Below are positions 40,147-49,616 of a stretch of 64,000 nucleotides of DNA, one piece after another (position 1 is the stretch's first letter; every line of letters begins with the position of its first letter). The notes below the pieces were generated by a model, which ran no database searches, was not told the DNA's origin, and saw only the letters and a list, made by a program, of their open reading frames with translations. The position numbers and the translations under genes were made by a program. The stretch is from the NCBI GenBank assembly GCA_014238945.1, contig JABAAB010000046.1, positions 108,300-172,299 of the forward strand, read 5' to 3'. The DNA comes from Lysobacterales bacterium (GTDB taxonomy: Bacteria; Pseudomonadota; Gammaproteobacteria; Xanthomonadales; SZUA-36).

Positions 40147-41055
40147 GTGCGTTTATTTTATAACCTACTGCTCGCGGCGGCCGGTATATATGTAGTGCTG
40201 GCATTGGCGTTGTACCTGTTTCAGAACTCCATGGTATTTCTCGCCAGTCTGCCGGGCCGGGCCCTGACGGCGACACCAGAAAATGCCGGATTTGAATATG
40301 AAGATGTTTTGCTTACCACCGGTGATGGCCTGCAACTGCATGGCTGGTTTGTGCCAGCGGGAAAATCTGCGGCAACTGTACTTTTCCTGCACGGTAACGC
40401 CGGTAACATCTCACACCGGCTCGACAGTATCGGGGTTTTTCACGAATTGGGACTCAATACCCTGATCTTTGACTACCGGGGATATGGCCAAAGTGAGGGT
40501 AGCCCGGGAGAACTGGGCACCTACATCGATGCTCAGTCTGCCTGGGATTACCTGGTTGGAAGCCGGGGTACCACACCCGACCGTATCATCATTTTTGGAC
40601 GCTCACTCGGTGGCGCAATTGCCGCGTGGCTGGCCAAGGAAAACCGGTCCCGTGCGGTTATTATCGAGTCCAGTTTCAGCTCGGCACTGGATATGGCCCG
40701 TCGTATTTATCCATTCATGCCGACCAAACTGATCACACGTTTGAAGTACCCGGTGAAAGATTATGCTGGCCAACTAAAAAGTCCGCTGCTCGTGGTCCAC
40801 AGCCGGGATGATGAAATCATACCTTTCAGCATGGGCCAGGCGATATTCGATGCCGCTACAGTACCCAAAGCAATGCTGGTAATATCCGGGGACCACAACT
40901 ACGGATTCCTTCTGAACAGGGATCGTTACATACAGGGATTGCGCGAATTCATCGACGGTCAACTGACCGGCGCACAAATTCCGGAACAAAATCAGGAGAA
41001 TGACATTGATCAAGACCGCCGCCGAATTGATAACCGAGGCACAGACGCGAATTAA
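40147..41055 (+). CDS. Alpha/beta hydrolase (BEM46/ABHD13-like), GTG start
   Basis: N-terminal TM; TVLFLHGNAGNISHRLDSIGVFHELGLNTLIFDYRGYGQSEGSPGE; IIFGRSLGGAIAAWLA. Confidence 0.9.
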   Translation: MRLFYNLLLAAAGIYVVLALALYLFQNSMVFLASLPGRALTATPENAGFEYEDVLLTTGDGLQLHGWFVPAGKSAATVLFLHGNAGNISHRLDSIGVFHELGLNTLIFDYRGYGQSEGSPGELGTYIDAQSAWDYLVGSRGTTPDRIIIFGRSLGGAIAAWLAKENRSRAVIIESSFSSALDMARRIYPFMPTKLITRLKYPVKDYAGQLKSPLLVVHSRDDEIIPFSMGQAIFDAATVPKAMLVISGDHNYGFLLNRDRYIQGLREFIDGQLTGAQIPEQNQENDIDQDRRRIDNRGTDAN

Positions 41056-41356
41056 GTGCGTTGATACAACAACTGCCAGGGCATTGTATGAAAAAACGGA
41101 AAACGCCGTCATAATTGATGTCCGGGAACCCGACAGTGCGGCTGAATCCAAACTCGATGTATCGACCAATATCTCTCGTGGTTTAATCGAGATGAAAGTA
41201 CCAAAACTTTGCCCGGATCCGGATACCCTGATACTGACCCACTGCGGTGGTGGTGGCCGCGCATCTCTGGCAGCCCTGACCCTGCAGGAGATGGGTTATA
41301 CCAATGTGCATGCCATCACGGCAAAATTCGATGATCTGAAGAAGTCGTTTGACTGA
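41002..41356 (+). CDS. Rhodanese-like domain protein
   Basis: TLIKTAAELITEAQTRIKCVDTTTARALYEKTENAVIIDVREPDSAAESK...LILTHCGGGGRASLAALTLQEMGYTNVHAI; overlaps the preceding gene. Frame follows the listed ORF (start 41000-41003). Confidence 0.88.
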
Positions 41357-41478
41357 CCGGTCACACGTATGGGGCAGGACCGGTATCTTCCCTGGTAACC
41401 GGATCTGAAGCCTGAATCAAAGCATCCATCAGAGTAGTCAACAGTCAGAATGGGTAGCGAAAGTTGATTACCGCTATA

Positions 41479-42498
41479 TCACTGGATATTGGTCAGGCGT
41501 TCGTACGCAGCCAGGAACCGGTTGAAACGCTGGTAGGCATAGGGGATAAAGCGAATTTTCTGGATGGGATTAACCGCCAGGGGCAAGGCGGCCATGGCAT
41601 ATTTGTAATCGGACATCATCATCATGATTTTTGTTTGATAGAGTAGTTTCTCAAATTCCGCAGTTCGTGATTTCGGGCTTTCAAAATCTACGTTATCCAG
41701 GTAGAAATCAATCAGGATGCCCAGCTCACGGTCACCAAACTGAGCCTCACCTATTCGAAAGTAAGGGTATTCCGGTTGCTGGTGTTGCATCACGGTTTCC
41801 GCAAACAGGTTGGCAAAATCATAGGTCTTGTTGTTCATACAGGAAAATTCAAAATCAAGCAGTTTGATCTCACCGCTGTCCAGTTTCATGATATTGCCGT
41901 GGTAGGTATCGTTGTGGCAAAAAACCAGCTCGTCATCGGGCAGGCATCGTCTCACTTTTTCAATGGTATCGGAACTGTAAATGGCACGCAGCTCCCTGCA
42001 CATTTCACGTTCATTGGCAGGAAAGGCCTCTGTTTCCTGCTCCAGAACCCGTTTGGCTATCCGACCCCATTTGTCATGCACCATCTCGAAAAACAATTGC
42101 CGTGGCAGACCCGTGGGCATGAGTTGATGAAATTTGAACAGCTGATTGGCGATCTGGCGCAGGTTATCCGGAATGAACAAATCCTCTGCCACCAGGGTAC
42201 GACCCTGATAGAAGGCCTCGATGCGACAGGTATTGTCGTAATAATGACAGTGTGCCGCAATGTCGTGAGCACCCAGAGTAAGAAACACTTCTTTTTCGGT
42301 CTCAAACTCCAGAATCGCGTTCTCTTTCCCTTCGAGACGGCGGTACAGAACTGCCGCGGGCTGCACCGGTTGGCTGGACCTGATGCCCATGGTAAATGAG
42401 GAAAAGCCTTTGGGGTCATCAAACTCAAAATCCGCCATGGAAAGTCCAACCCAGGCGGGAAAAAGTTTTTGACACTGTTCAAAAATTCTGGTCTTCAT
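41479..42498 (-). CDS. Choline/aminoglycoside kinase family phosphotransferase
   Basis: LVFCHNDTYHGNIMKLDSGEIKLLDFEFSCMNNKTYDFANLFAE (Brenner and DxE motifs of choline/ethanolamine kinases). Confidence 0.88.
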   Translation of the reverse strand: MKTRIFEQCQKLFPAWVGLSMADFEFDDPKGFSSFTMGIRSSQPVQPAAVLYRRLEGKENAILEFETEKEVFLTLGAHDIAAHCHYYDNTCRIEAFYQGRTLVAEDLFIPDNLRQIANQLFKFHQLMPTGLPRQLFFEMVHDKWGRIAKRVLEQETEAFPANEREMCRELRAIYSSDTIEKVRRCLPDDELVFCHNDTYHGNIMKLDSGEIKLLDFEFSCMNNKTYDFANLFAETVMQHQQPEYPYFRIGEAQFGDRELGILIDFYLDNVDFESPKSRTAEFEKLLYQTKIMMMMSDYKYAMAALPLAVNPIQKIRFIPYAYQRFNRFLAAYERLTNIQ

Positions 42499-42519
42499 GA
42501 TGATTTGGCATTTCGGCCG

Positions 42520-42920
42520 TTATCGAATTGTACCGGCCAATGACGCGAGTTCCTTTTGTTTTTTCAGGCTGAGTTTAGAGAAATAAAAACGATGAGATTT
42601 CAGAATCATGGCCTCCAGGTCCTGCACACTGAGACCTTCGTCATTGACCAGCGAAACCCAATGGGCACGTGCCCATATAGGGTGCCGGTATGAACTGTGG
42701 TTGATCGGTAAATTCCAGGAAACGGTGCTGCTCCACCTTGAATGAAATCCTCAGCAACATTTCGTCTTCGAAACTGAAGATACAGAACAATCTGCCTCCG
42801 CTTATCGAAAAACACAGAACGTTGCCCATTTCACATCCTCCACCACATGTGGAAGACCACGACAATAATCTGCCAGTACCAGCAATTTCACTGGGAAAAA
42901 CCCTGCTCGTACCGACTCAT
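42520..42920 (-). pseudogene. MmcQ/YjbR family DNA-binding protein, disrupted by frameshifts
   Basis: Family sequence is spread over frames: KLLVLADYCRGLPHVVEDVKW | NVLCFSISGGRLFCIFSFEDEMLLRISFKVEQHRFLEFTDQPQFIPAPYM | ARAHWVSLVNDEGLSVQDLEAMILKSHRFYFSKLSLKKQKELASLAGTIR*. Shifts fall at G runs (C runs on the + strand, 42825-42827 and 42672-42674). Confidence 0.8.
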
Positions 42921-43510
42921 TTCTGCTTGCGGTACCGGTCGTTCAGACCTTCACCGCGAAGGATCATCGGAGTGATCTTTGCCAGGCGGTTTTCACGGGT
43001 CACCACTTTTTTTGCCATCGTGATGTACTCGGAAAACTCCCGTTGTTTGCCCGCTGTGAATTCATCGAAAGCTGTTGCCAAATGCTTGTTTTGGTCAAGT
43101 GCATCGGCCAGAATCCGGGGAATTTTCAATGCTCCTTTGGCTTTTCGAACGATGTGTTTACCCGTCTTTGCGTTGGCCATTGCCTGGGTGATGTAGGACC
43201 GCACCTGAGTGACATTGACATCATCTTCTGCCTGAAAACGCCACTGGCGCATTCCCCGGGTTCTGCCCTGCTGGGCATTGACCAGCACCTGGTCCGCATC
43301 GGTCAACAGGCTGCCGTCGAAAAACCACAGACCCGCATAACTCTTGAATGCACCCAGGCCAACCACATTTCGGTCGGACAGTGTATAAACCGGTGCACCC
43401 CACTTGACGGTTTCACTCAGTTCACTATCAAGTAACAATGCACGCAGTGGATCCAGTATGTGTGACCATTCGCTGTGTTTTTGCATATATTCTTCAACTG
43501 TTTTGGTCAT
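42917..43510 (-). CDS. YdeI/OmpD-associated (DUF1801) family protein
   Basis: MTKTVEEYMQKHSEWSHILDPLRALLLDSELSETVKWGAPVYTLSDRNVVGLGAFKSYAGLWFFDGSLL...LANAKTGKH...IPRILADALDQNKHLATAFDEFTAGKQREFSEYITMAKKVVTRENRLAKI. Confidence 0.88.
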   Translation of the reverse strand: MTKTVEEYMQKHSEWSHILDPLRALLLDSELSETVKWGAPVYTLSDRNVVGLGAFKSYAGLWFFDGSLLTDADQVLVNAQQGRTRGMRQWRFQAEDDVNVTQVRSYITQAMANAKTGKHIVRKAKGALKIPRILADALDQNKHLATAFDEFTAGKQREFSEYITMAKKVVTRENRLAKITPMILRGEGLNDRYRKQK

Positions 43511-43603
43511 ATTCTCTCCGCCTGCACCCGCTCAGGGCATGTTATCGGTCAGATTGTACACACTGGTAAAACGGTGTCTTGAATTGCCTGGACCAGATGC
43601 CTT

Positions 43604-45286
43604 TCATCGTTGCCGTTCAAGATAATCCGGAGCCTTGTAGGATGGCACATCCAGTGGTTTCAGAGGAGTTTCCCCGGCAATCAGGTCCGCAGCCTTTTCA
43701 GCCAGCATGATGGTGGGTGCGTTCAGATTGCCACTGACCATTGAGGGAATGATGGATGAGTCGACGATACGCAAGCTCTTGAGGCCCCGCAATCGGCAGT
43801 GTGCATCTACCACGGACATATCATCACTACCCATCTTGCAAGTCCCGCAGGGATGGTAGGAGGATTCCACGGAGTTGACCAGCCAGGCATCGATTTCCGC
43901 ATCGCTTTGCACCGCTGGACCGGGAGACAATTCCGCCCCGCGGTATTCATCCCAGGCAGTCTGGGCAAAAATTTCCCGGGTCAGACGAACCGCGGCCCTG
44001 AGTTCCTGCCAGTCTTCGAACTTTGACATGTAATTGAAGAGTATCCGTGGGGAATCGACGGGATCGCAGGTACGCAATTTGACCCAACCCCTGCTCTTGG
44101 AACGCATTGATCCAACATGGGCCTGAAAACCGTGGCCGTTGTTCGGGCTTTTGCCATCATAACGAATCGCCATCGGAAAAAAATGGTATTGCAGATCCGG
44201 GTGTTCGACACCCACACGACTGCGGATAAATCCACCGGCTTCAAAATGGTTGCTGGCACCCAATCCGCTGCGGGTAAATAACCATTTTGCACCCACCAGC
44301 ATTTTTCCTGGCAGATTGTAGTAACGGTACAACGATACGGGCTTGGTACATTCCATTTGAAGGTAGACTTCCAGATGATCCTGTAAATTCCTGCCCACAC
44401 CCGGGAGATGGAGCAAGGGTTTTATTCCGGTCTCCCTGAGATCATCTCCCGGGCCGATTCCGGACAGCATCAATAGTTTGGGATTGTTGATTGGACCACC
44501 ACACAGGATGACCTCGCGATCTGCCAGCACGGTCCGGCTTTGCCCCTTATGACTGATTTCAAGACCCCGAACGTGTTTGCCATCAATCAGCAGTCGCCGG
44601 GCCTCGGTACGGGTCATTATGGTCAGGTTCGATCGATCACGGACAGGACGCAGATAACAGACTGAGGTGGAGTTGCGCACACCGCCGGAAGTGGTACGAT
44701 CCATCGGCCCAAAGCCTTCCTGCTGACGTCCATTCATGTCCGGGGTATACGGATAACCAGCCTCCTGTGCTGCCCAGATAAAAGCGTTAAATAATGGATT
44801 GCCCATATCCGGTCTGGAAATCTGTAAAGGACCTGAGTGACCGTGGTAATCATCACCGCCGCCCTGCCTGGTTGAGGATTTCTTGAAATAGGGAAGACAA
44901 TGACGATAGTCCCATTTGGCCAGTGCCGGATCCTCACTTGCCCAACGGTCATAATCCAGTGCATTACCTCGTATATAGACCATGCCGTTGATCGACGAGG
45001 AACCACCCAGTACCCGCCCGCGGGGGCAGTGCATCACCCGGCCCTTCAAGGCGGGTTCCGGTTCGGTGTGATAATCCCAGCTGTAGCGTTTGCCATTCAT
45101 CGGATAGGCCAGGGCCGCAGGCATACGGATTCGCCATTCCCAGAACGGATCCCGGCCACCAGCTTCGAGTAACAATACCGAGCAGTTCCTGTCCTTGCTG
45201 AGCCTGTTCGCGAGCACACATCCAGCGGATCCTGCACCGACTACAATGTAGTCATATGTCTGATCTTTGTGTTGATTTTTCGGCAT
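43604..45286 (-). CDS. GMC family oxidoreductase (choline dehydrogenase-like)
   Basis: YDYIVVGAGSAGCVLANRLSKDRNCSVLLLEAGG; GRVLGGSSSINGMVYIRGNALDYDRWA; YHPCGTCKMG...RIVDSSIIPSMVSGNLNAPTIMLAEKAADLI. Confidence 0.93.
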   Translation of the reverse strand: MPKNQHKDQTYDYIVVGAGSAGCVLANRLSKDRNCSVLLLEAGGRDPFWEWRIRMPAALAYPMNGKRYSWDYHTEPEPALKGRVMHCPRGRVLGGSSSINGMVYIRGNALDYDRWASEDPALAKWDYRHCLPYFKKSSTRQGGGDDYHGHSGPLQISRPDMGNPLFNAFIWAAQEAGYPYTPDMNGRQQEGFGPMDRTTSGGVRNSTSVCYLRPVRDRSNLTIMTRTEARRLLIDGKHVRGLEISHKGQSRTVLADREVILCGGPINNPKLLMLSGIGPGDDLRETGIKPLLHLPGVGRNLQDHLEVYLQMECTKPVSLYRYYNLPGKMLVGAKWLFTRSGLGASNHFEAGGFIRSRVGVEHPDLQYHFFPMAIRYDGKSPNNGHGFQAHVGSMRSKSRGWVKLRTCDPVDSPRILFNYMSKFEDWQELRAAVRLTREIFAQTAWDEYRGAELSPGPAVQSDAEIDAWLVNSVESSYHPCGTCKMGSDDMSVVDAHCRLRGLKSLRIVDSSIIPSMVSGNLNAPTIMLAEKAADLIAGETPLKPLDVPSYKAPDYLERQR

Positions 45287-45376
45287 CGTTATATTGCGGG
45301 CTTACAGGCCTCCCAGCATTCGATTCTACCGGAATTGAGCCGTCTTTTGTCCACTGCCGTCAGCAGGCTGGTCAGC

Positions 45377-46222
45377 TCAGCGAAATCTTGGAGGAATATA
45401 GTGGAAACGGTCCATCTGCTCACGATGTTGGTCTACCATCCGAGCGATCTGTTCTTCGCTCAAGCCTTTCACCCATTGGTTTTTACGTCCCTTGCGGAAG
45501 AAGGACTTTGAATTGGAGCTGCGCTCTATAAATCCGTCACGGCTTTCCTGTTTTTTCAACTCCGTGAAAGATGAATACCGGATAGCACGCTTTATTGCAT
45601 TCTTGTCTTTGCCCAGACCGATCAGTTTTGCCACCTGCCCGAAGGCCTTCAGTGGTCTGTCCAGCATATCTTCATAACGAAGCACAACAATCTGGTCGTG
45701 GACCTGGCGGATCCAGCTACCCACATGGCTGGACCACGATCCCAGAAAACTGACCACGTTTTCCAGGTTGCTGGGTGTCCCGGTTTCCTCGTTGGCCATG
45801 AATTCTATGGTCTCATCGATACTCAGACCGAAGTGGTCGGCTGTAGACAGCACAACATCCAACGGATTCCTGACCACGTAGATGGCACCCGACATGACCG
45901 TAATATTGTGCAGGGGAAGGTCATTAAAACTGCCAAAGCGGTTATGGGTCTTGGTAAAGATACTGCCGCGTGGACGTGACAGGGCAATTTGCCGGTGAAC
46001 CTCGCTTTTCATGGCAATGACTTCTTCACCACCGCAATCTGCCAGATCCCTGCCACCGGTCAGCGGAAGATACCACCTGGGGTCCGATTCTGACTCGAAA
46101 TAATCGGGCAGAATACCAATCCGGCCGGGTCTTGCCGGTTGTTCTATCAGGTTATAAATGAAGGCCCTCAGCCAGGTATTTCCTGATTTTGGATATGAGG
46201 CCAGCCAGACAATATTTCCCAT
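45377..46222 (-). CDS. Sulfotransferase domain protein
   Basis: IVWLASYPKSGNTWLRAFIYNL (5'-PSB-like P-loop) and IYVVRNPLDVVLSTADHFG (3'-PB-like motif). Confidence 0.9.
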   Translation of the reverse strand: MGNIVWLASYPKSGNTWLRAFIYNLIEQPARPGRIGILPDYFESESDPRWYLPLTGGRDLADCGGEEVIAMKSEVHRQIALSRPRGSIFTKTHNRFGSFNDLPLHNITVMSGAIYVVRNPLDVVLSTADHFGLSIDETIEFMANEETGTPSNLENVVSFLGSWSSHVGSWIRQVHDQIVVLRYEDMLDRPLKAFGQVAKLIGLGKDKNAIKRAIRYSSFTELKKQESRDGFIERSSNSKSFFRKGRKNQWVKGLSEEQIARMVDQHREQMDRFHYIPPRFR

Positions 46223-46294
46223 GAAGCAGGTCCAGTTGTGAAAAAGCGCAGCCGGCATAGATAACCGGACTACAGCAATGAAGTCAAGGACTCC

Positions 46295-47539
46295 TCAAAC
46301 AAGTTTGACGGCATGGATGAGCAAGCCAACGAGCCCACCCACCAGCGTTCCGTTGATGCGGATATATTGCAGGTCACTGCCAATCGCCAATTCAACACGC
46401 CGACTGGTATCCTCAGCGTCCCAGGATTCAACCGTATCGCTGATCAGACTTGCGATCTGCTCGCGGTTTCGGGTCACGACCTGGGTTATGGTATTTTCCA
46501 GCCAGCCGTTTATCCAGGCCTGCATTTCCTCGTCATCTTCTAGTTCCTCGACCACCCCGCCCAGCCATTGCCCCACGTGCTGCCTGATGACCGACTCGGG
46601 CTTGTCCAAATCCGATTCAATGCCACCTGCCAACTCGCGCCACAGTCCATACAGGTAGTCCTGTAACTCGTCATTGGCCAGCAACTGCTGTTTGAAATCT
46701 TCCCCCAGACGTTTGTGTTCCGGCGAATGTCTCAGATTGTGTGCCAGTTCCCGCACCCACTGGTTGAATCGCTGACGCATGGCGTGGTCTGGATCCAGTG
46801 TCATCTGGAACAACTGGTTTTCAACCCGTTCGAGTATCTTCTGCATGATGCGATCATCGACAAATCCCGGTACCCACCAGGGGCTTTCCTGCTGCACCCG
46901 TTCACGGATGGCCTCACGGTTGTCATGCAGGACCACGATTGCATATCGTAATACCTGTGTCAGTATCTGTTGATGTCTTTGACCGTGGACCAGCCACTCC
47001 AGAGTGTTGCCCATCAATGCTGCTATATTGACCCTGGCCAATTGCCGGTTGGACAACCTGGACAGAAATTTCCGAACCCGTTCCTCGTGCAGGGCATCAA
47101 GCGCCCAGCGCAGCACACTGGTGACGAGATCTCCGACGCTGTTGCGTCCTTTGTCGCTCCTCGCCCAGCCCGCCACAAAGCTGGCCAGGTTTACTCTGTG
47201 CAACTTGTTCCTGACCACTTCAGGCTCAAGGAAATGATCGCTTACAAAGCGGGACATACTCAGACCCAGATCCGTCTTACGTGTCGGGATGATGGCGGTA
47301 TGCGGGATCGGTATACCCAGAGGATGACGGAACAGTGCCACCACCGCAAACCAGTCAGCCAGTGCACCCACCATACCGGCCTCGGCAAATGCGTGCAGCC
47401 AGCCTGCCCAGCTTGCGGGATGACCCAGTGTCCAGGCAAACAACATGGCCATCAACAACAACAGCAGCAACGGTATGCGCTTCATACGGCGCAGATGATC
47501 CGCCTTGTCCGTCTCGGGCGTTAAAACCCGGGTTTCCAC
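46295..47539 (-). CDS. DUF445 family membrane protein (YjiN-like)
   Basis: WAGWLHAFAEAGMVGALADWFAVVALFRHPLGIPIPHTAIIPTRKTDLGLSMSRFVSDHFLEPEVVRNKL...INGTLVGGLVGLLIHAV. Confidence 0.92.
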   Translation of the reverse strand: METRVLTPETDKADHLRRMKRIPLLLLLLMAMLFAWTLGHPASWAGWLHAFAEAGMVGALADWFAVVALFRHPLGIPIPHTAIIPTRKTDLGLSMSRFVSDHFLEPEVVRNKLHRVNLASFVAGWARSDKGRNSVGDLVTSVLRWALDALHEERVRKFLSRLSNRQLARVNIAALMGNTLEWLVHGQRHQQILTQVLRYAIVVLHDNREAIRERVQQESPWWVPGFVDDRIMQKILERVENQLFQMTLDPDHAMRQRFNQWVRELAHNLRHSPEHKRLGEDFKQQLLANDELQDYLYGLWRELAGGIESDLDKPESVIRQHVGQWLGGVVEELEDDEEMQAWINGWLENTITQVVTRNREQIASLISDTVESWDAEDTSRRVELAIGSDLQYIRINGTLVGGLVGLLIHAVKLV

Positions 47540-47541
47540 GC

Positions 47542-47847
47542 TCAGATCTTTACCCTTCCCATCAGGATATCCCTGAACATAGCCCAGTCCCCTATGAGAC
47601 TGTACACGGGATACTTGAACGTCGCCGGCCGGTTATGCTCAAAAAAGAAATGACCGACCCAGGCGAACCCATAGCCGGCCACGGGTGCCAACAAAAGTAG
47701 CATGGCATTGCGGGTGTAGACACTCATGGCCAGTATGAGCAATACCAACCAGGAGCCTGCAAAATGCAAGCGACGGCAGGTCCGATTGGAATGCTCGGCC
47801 AGATAAAACGGGTAAAACTCGCTGAATGAAGAATATTTACTTGCCAC
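47542..47847 (-). CDS. DUF962/Mpo1-like small membrane protein
   Basis: SFSEFYPFYLAEHSNRTCRRLHFAGSWLVLLILAM...GYGFAWVGHFFFEHNRPATFKYPVYSLIGDWAMFRDIL. Confidence 0.9.
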   Translation of the reverse strand: MASKYSSFSEFYPFYLAEHSNRTCRRLHFAGSWLVLLILAMSVYTRNAMLLLLAPVAGYGFAWVGHFFFEHNRPATFKYPVYSLIGDWAMFRDILMGRVKI

Positions 47848-47979
47848 AATCCTACTCCCTATATTGATACGGTGAATTATACAAACTCCATGCCATCATC
47901 GAACTTAAATGCAAATTCAAGTGGCTGAATGCCAGCTTGCTGTCAAGATGACATTCGAAAATCTCCCCTGACCCATCGC

Positions 47980-48837
47980 CTACACCGCAAGTAATTGCTC
48001 TCTTTCTTCCCCTGATTCCGAGTGCCACTGAAAGATATTAAGCTCGATAAATATAAATGCCAGCAGCCACAGGAAGGCGTCCCAGAAATCGAGAAAACTG
48101 CCTTCGAAACCCCAGTAAGCGGCGCAAATGAACAATATGAGGTAGAAAAATCCCTTGATGTACTTGGATACACTCATGATCCGGTCGGTCAAAGTGTCCT
48201 TCAACTGCATAAAAACCTCAATTTCGAGCAAGGCAACAATGACCAGCCAGTCGGAGGCATTGACGACATCAACGACCGCGAGTCGTGTGGCATCCCTCAG
48301 TGCCTCCTGCGTGCCAATGATCTCAGTACCTGTTATTTGCATTAACGGCTGCCCGTTCATAACGGCACACACGTTATGATCCAGTGGCATATATTCATCC
48401 AGTGTCGCCACGTAGGTGTAGTCCGTTCCAATCAGACCACAGATATCATCGACAACAAAGGGAACGACGTCGGTAACCACGCCCAACTTGACGCAATACC
48501 CATAGAACGCATAGACAATAAACAGGTAGGCCATTGTACTGAGGCCTTTCAGCAGCCACTTCAGTCTGCCCATGAGCAGGTGATCGGGTATTACGGCGGT
48601 TTCCAATTCAAAAACAAGCAACAGCACCACCCAGGCTGCCGTATCGAACCCGGCTGAATAGGCCTCGATCATATTGCGCCAGCTGATGGTGTCGTATGTC
48701 TCTGCAACCGCAGCGGCATCCGCTTGAAAAAACAACACGGCGTTGTAGGTCAGCAGGATATAAATGGCATATTTGAAGAACCGGAATATATTTTCCGGAC
48801 TGAACAGCACAAATCTATCGGCCGAACCCGGGTTCAA
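47980..48837 (-). CDS. Multi-pass membrane protein of unknown function
   Basis: Several hydrophobic helices (AIYILLTYNAVLFFQ, WVVLLLVFELETAVI, YLFIVYAFYGYCVKLG, GFFYLILFICAAYWG); start overlaps the stop of the upstream GATase gene. Confidence 0.7.
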   Translation of the reverse strand: MNPGSADRFVLFSPENIFRFFKYAIYILLTYNAVLFFQADAAAVAETYDTISWRNMIEAYSAGFDTAAWVVLLLVFELETAVIPDHLLMGRLKWLLKGLSTMAYLFIVYAFYGYCVKLGVVTDVVPFVVDDICGLIGTDYTYVATLDEYMPLDHNVCAVMNGQPLMQITGTEIIGTQEALRDATRLAVVDVVNASDWLVIVALLEIEVFMQLKDTLTDRIMSVSKYIKGFFYLILFICAAYWGFEGSFLDFWDAFLWLLAFIFIELNIFQWHSESGEEREQLLAV

Positions 48838-49616
48838 GCTGTGGCCCTCCCGGCTAAGTGCCTGCCTGCATCATGGTATTCACGGCAGGCCCGGCCAAAT
48901 TCTCTGAATATCGCCACCGACAGCGGGTTATCCATCACCTGCCACTCCGGGTGCCACTGAACACCCAGGGTGAACCCACGAGCGCCACCGACCACGAAGG
49001 CCTCGATGAGGCTGTCCTCGGCTCTGGCTTCGATTTTCAAACCCGGTGCCAGCCGGTCGACAGCCTGCGAATGCAGGGAGTTGACGCTCGCCGATGGTCG
49101 ACCACTGATGCGATGCAGCAATCCACCCGGTTCAAAATCCACCCGGTGCGAAGGTCCGTACTGTATCTCGTGTGGCTCGGAGCTGTCCTCCTTATGCACC
49201 AGGTAACCAGGGACCTCGTGGACCAACTGGTGCAGGCTTCCGCCCAGTGCGACATTCATTTCCTGGAATCCACGGCACACCGCAAACAGGGGAATTCCGG
49301 CGTCGATCACAGCCGGGATCAGGCTCAGGGAAACATGATCACGCTCCGGATCGTGCAGGGTGTTGTCCCTGCTGGGATGTCCGTCGTAGTGATATGGCTC
49401 AACATTGGATGGGCTACCGGTCAGGAACAAACCATCCAGACGATGCAGAACTTCAGCAATATCGTGTTCAGTATCCAATGCGGGTAACGCAACCGGGTAA
49501 GCACCCGCAGCAGTCACCAGCGCCTTGAGGTATTTTTCACCCACCACGTGAAAATAATGGTTATCCAGATTACGCCGGTCGGAAACCACACCAATCAATG
49601 GACGTGAATCACTCAA
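48834..49616 (-). CDS. Class I glutamine amidotransferase-like gamma-Glu-GABA hydrolase (PuuD-like), probable TTG start
   Basis: RPLIGVVSDRRNLDNHYFHVVGEKYLKALVTAAGAYPVALPAL...LDGLFLTGSPSNVEPYHY...IPLFAVCRGFQEMNVALGGSLHQLVHEV...FTLGVQWHPEW. TTG at 49616 overlaps the agmatinase TGA (TTGA). Confidence 0.88.
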   Translation of the reverse strand: MSDSRPLIGVVSDRRNLDNHYFHVVGEKYLKALVTAAGAYPVALPALDTEHDIAEVLHRLDGLFLTGSPSNVEPYHYDGHPSRDNTLHDPERDHVSLSLIPAVIDAGIPLFAVCRGFQEMNVALGGSLHQLVHEVPGYLVHKEDSSEPHEIQYGPSHRVDFEPGGLLHRISGRPSASVNSLHSQAVDRLAPGLKIEARAEDSLIEAFVVGGARGFTLGVQWHPEWQVMDNPLSVAIFREFGRACREYHDAGRHLAGRATA

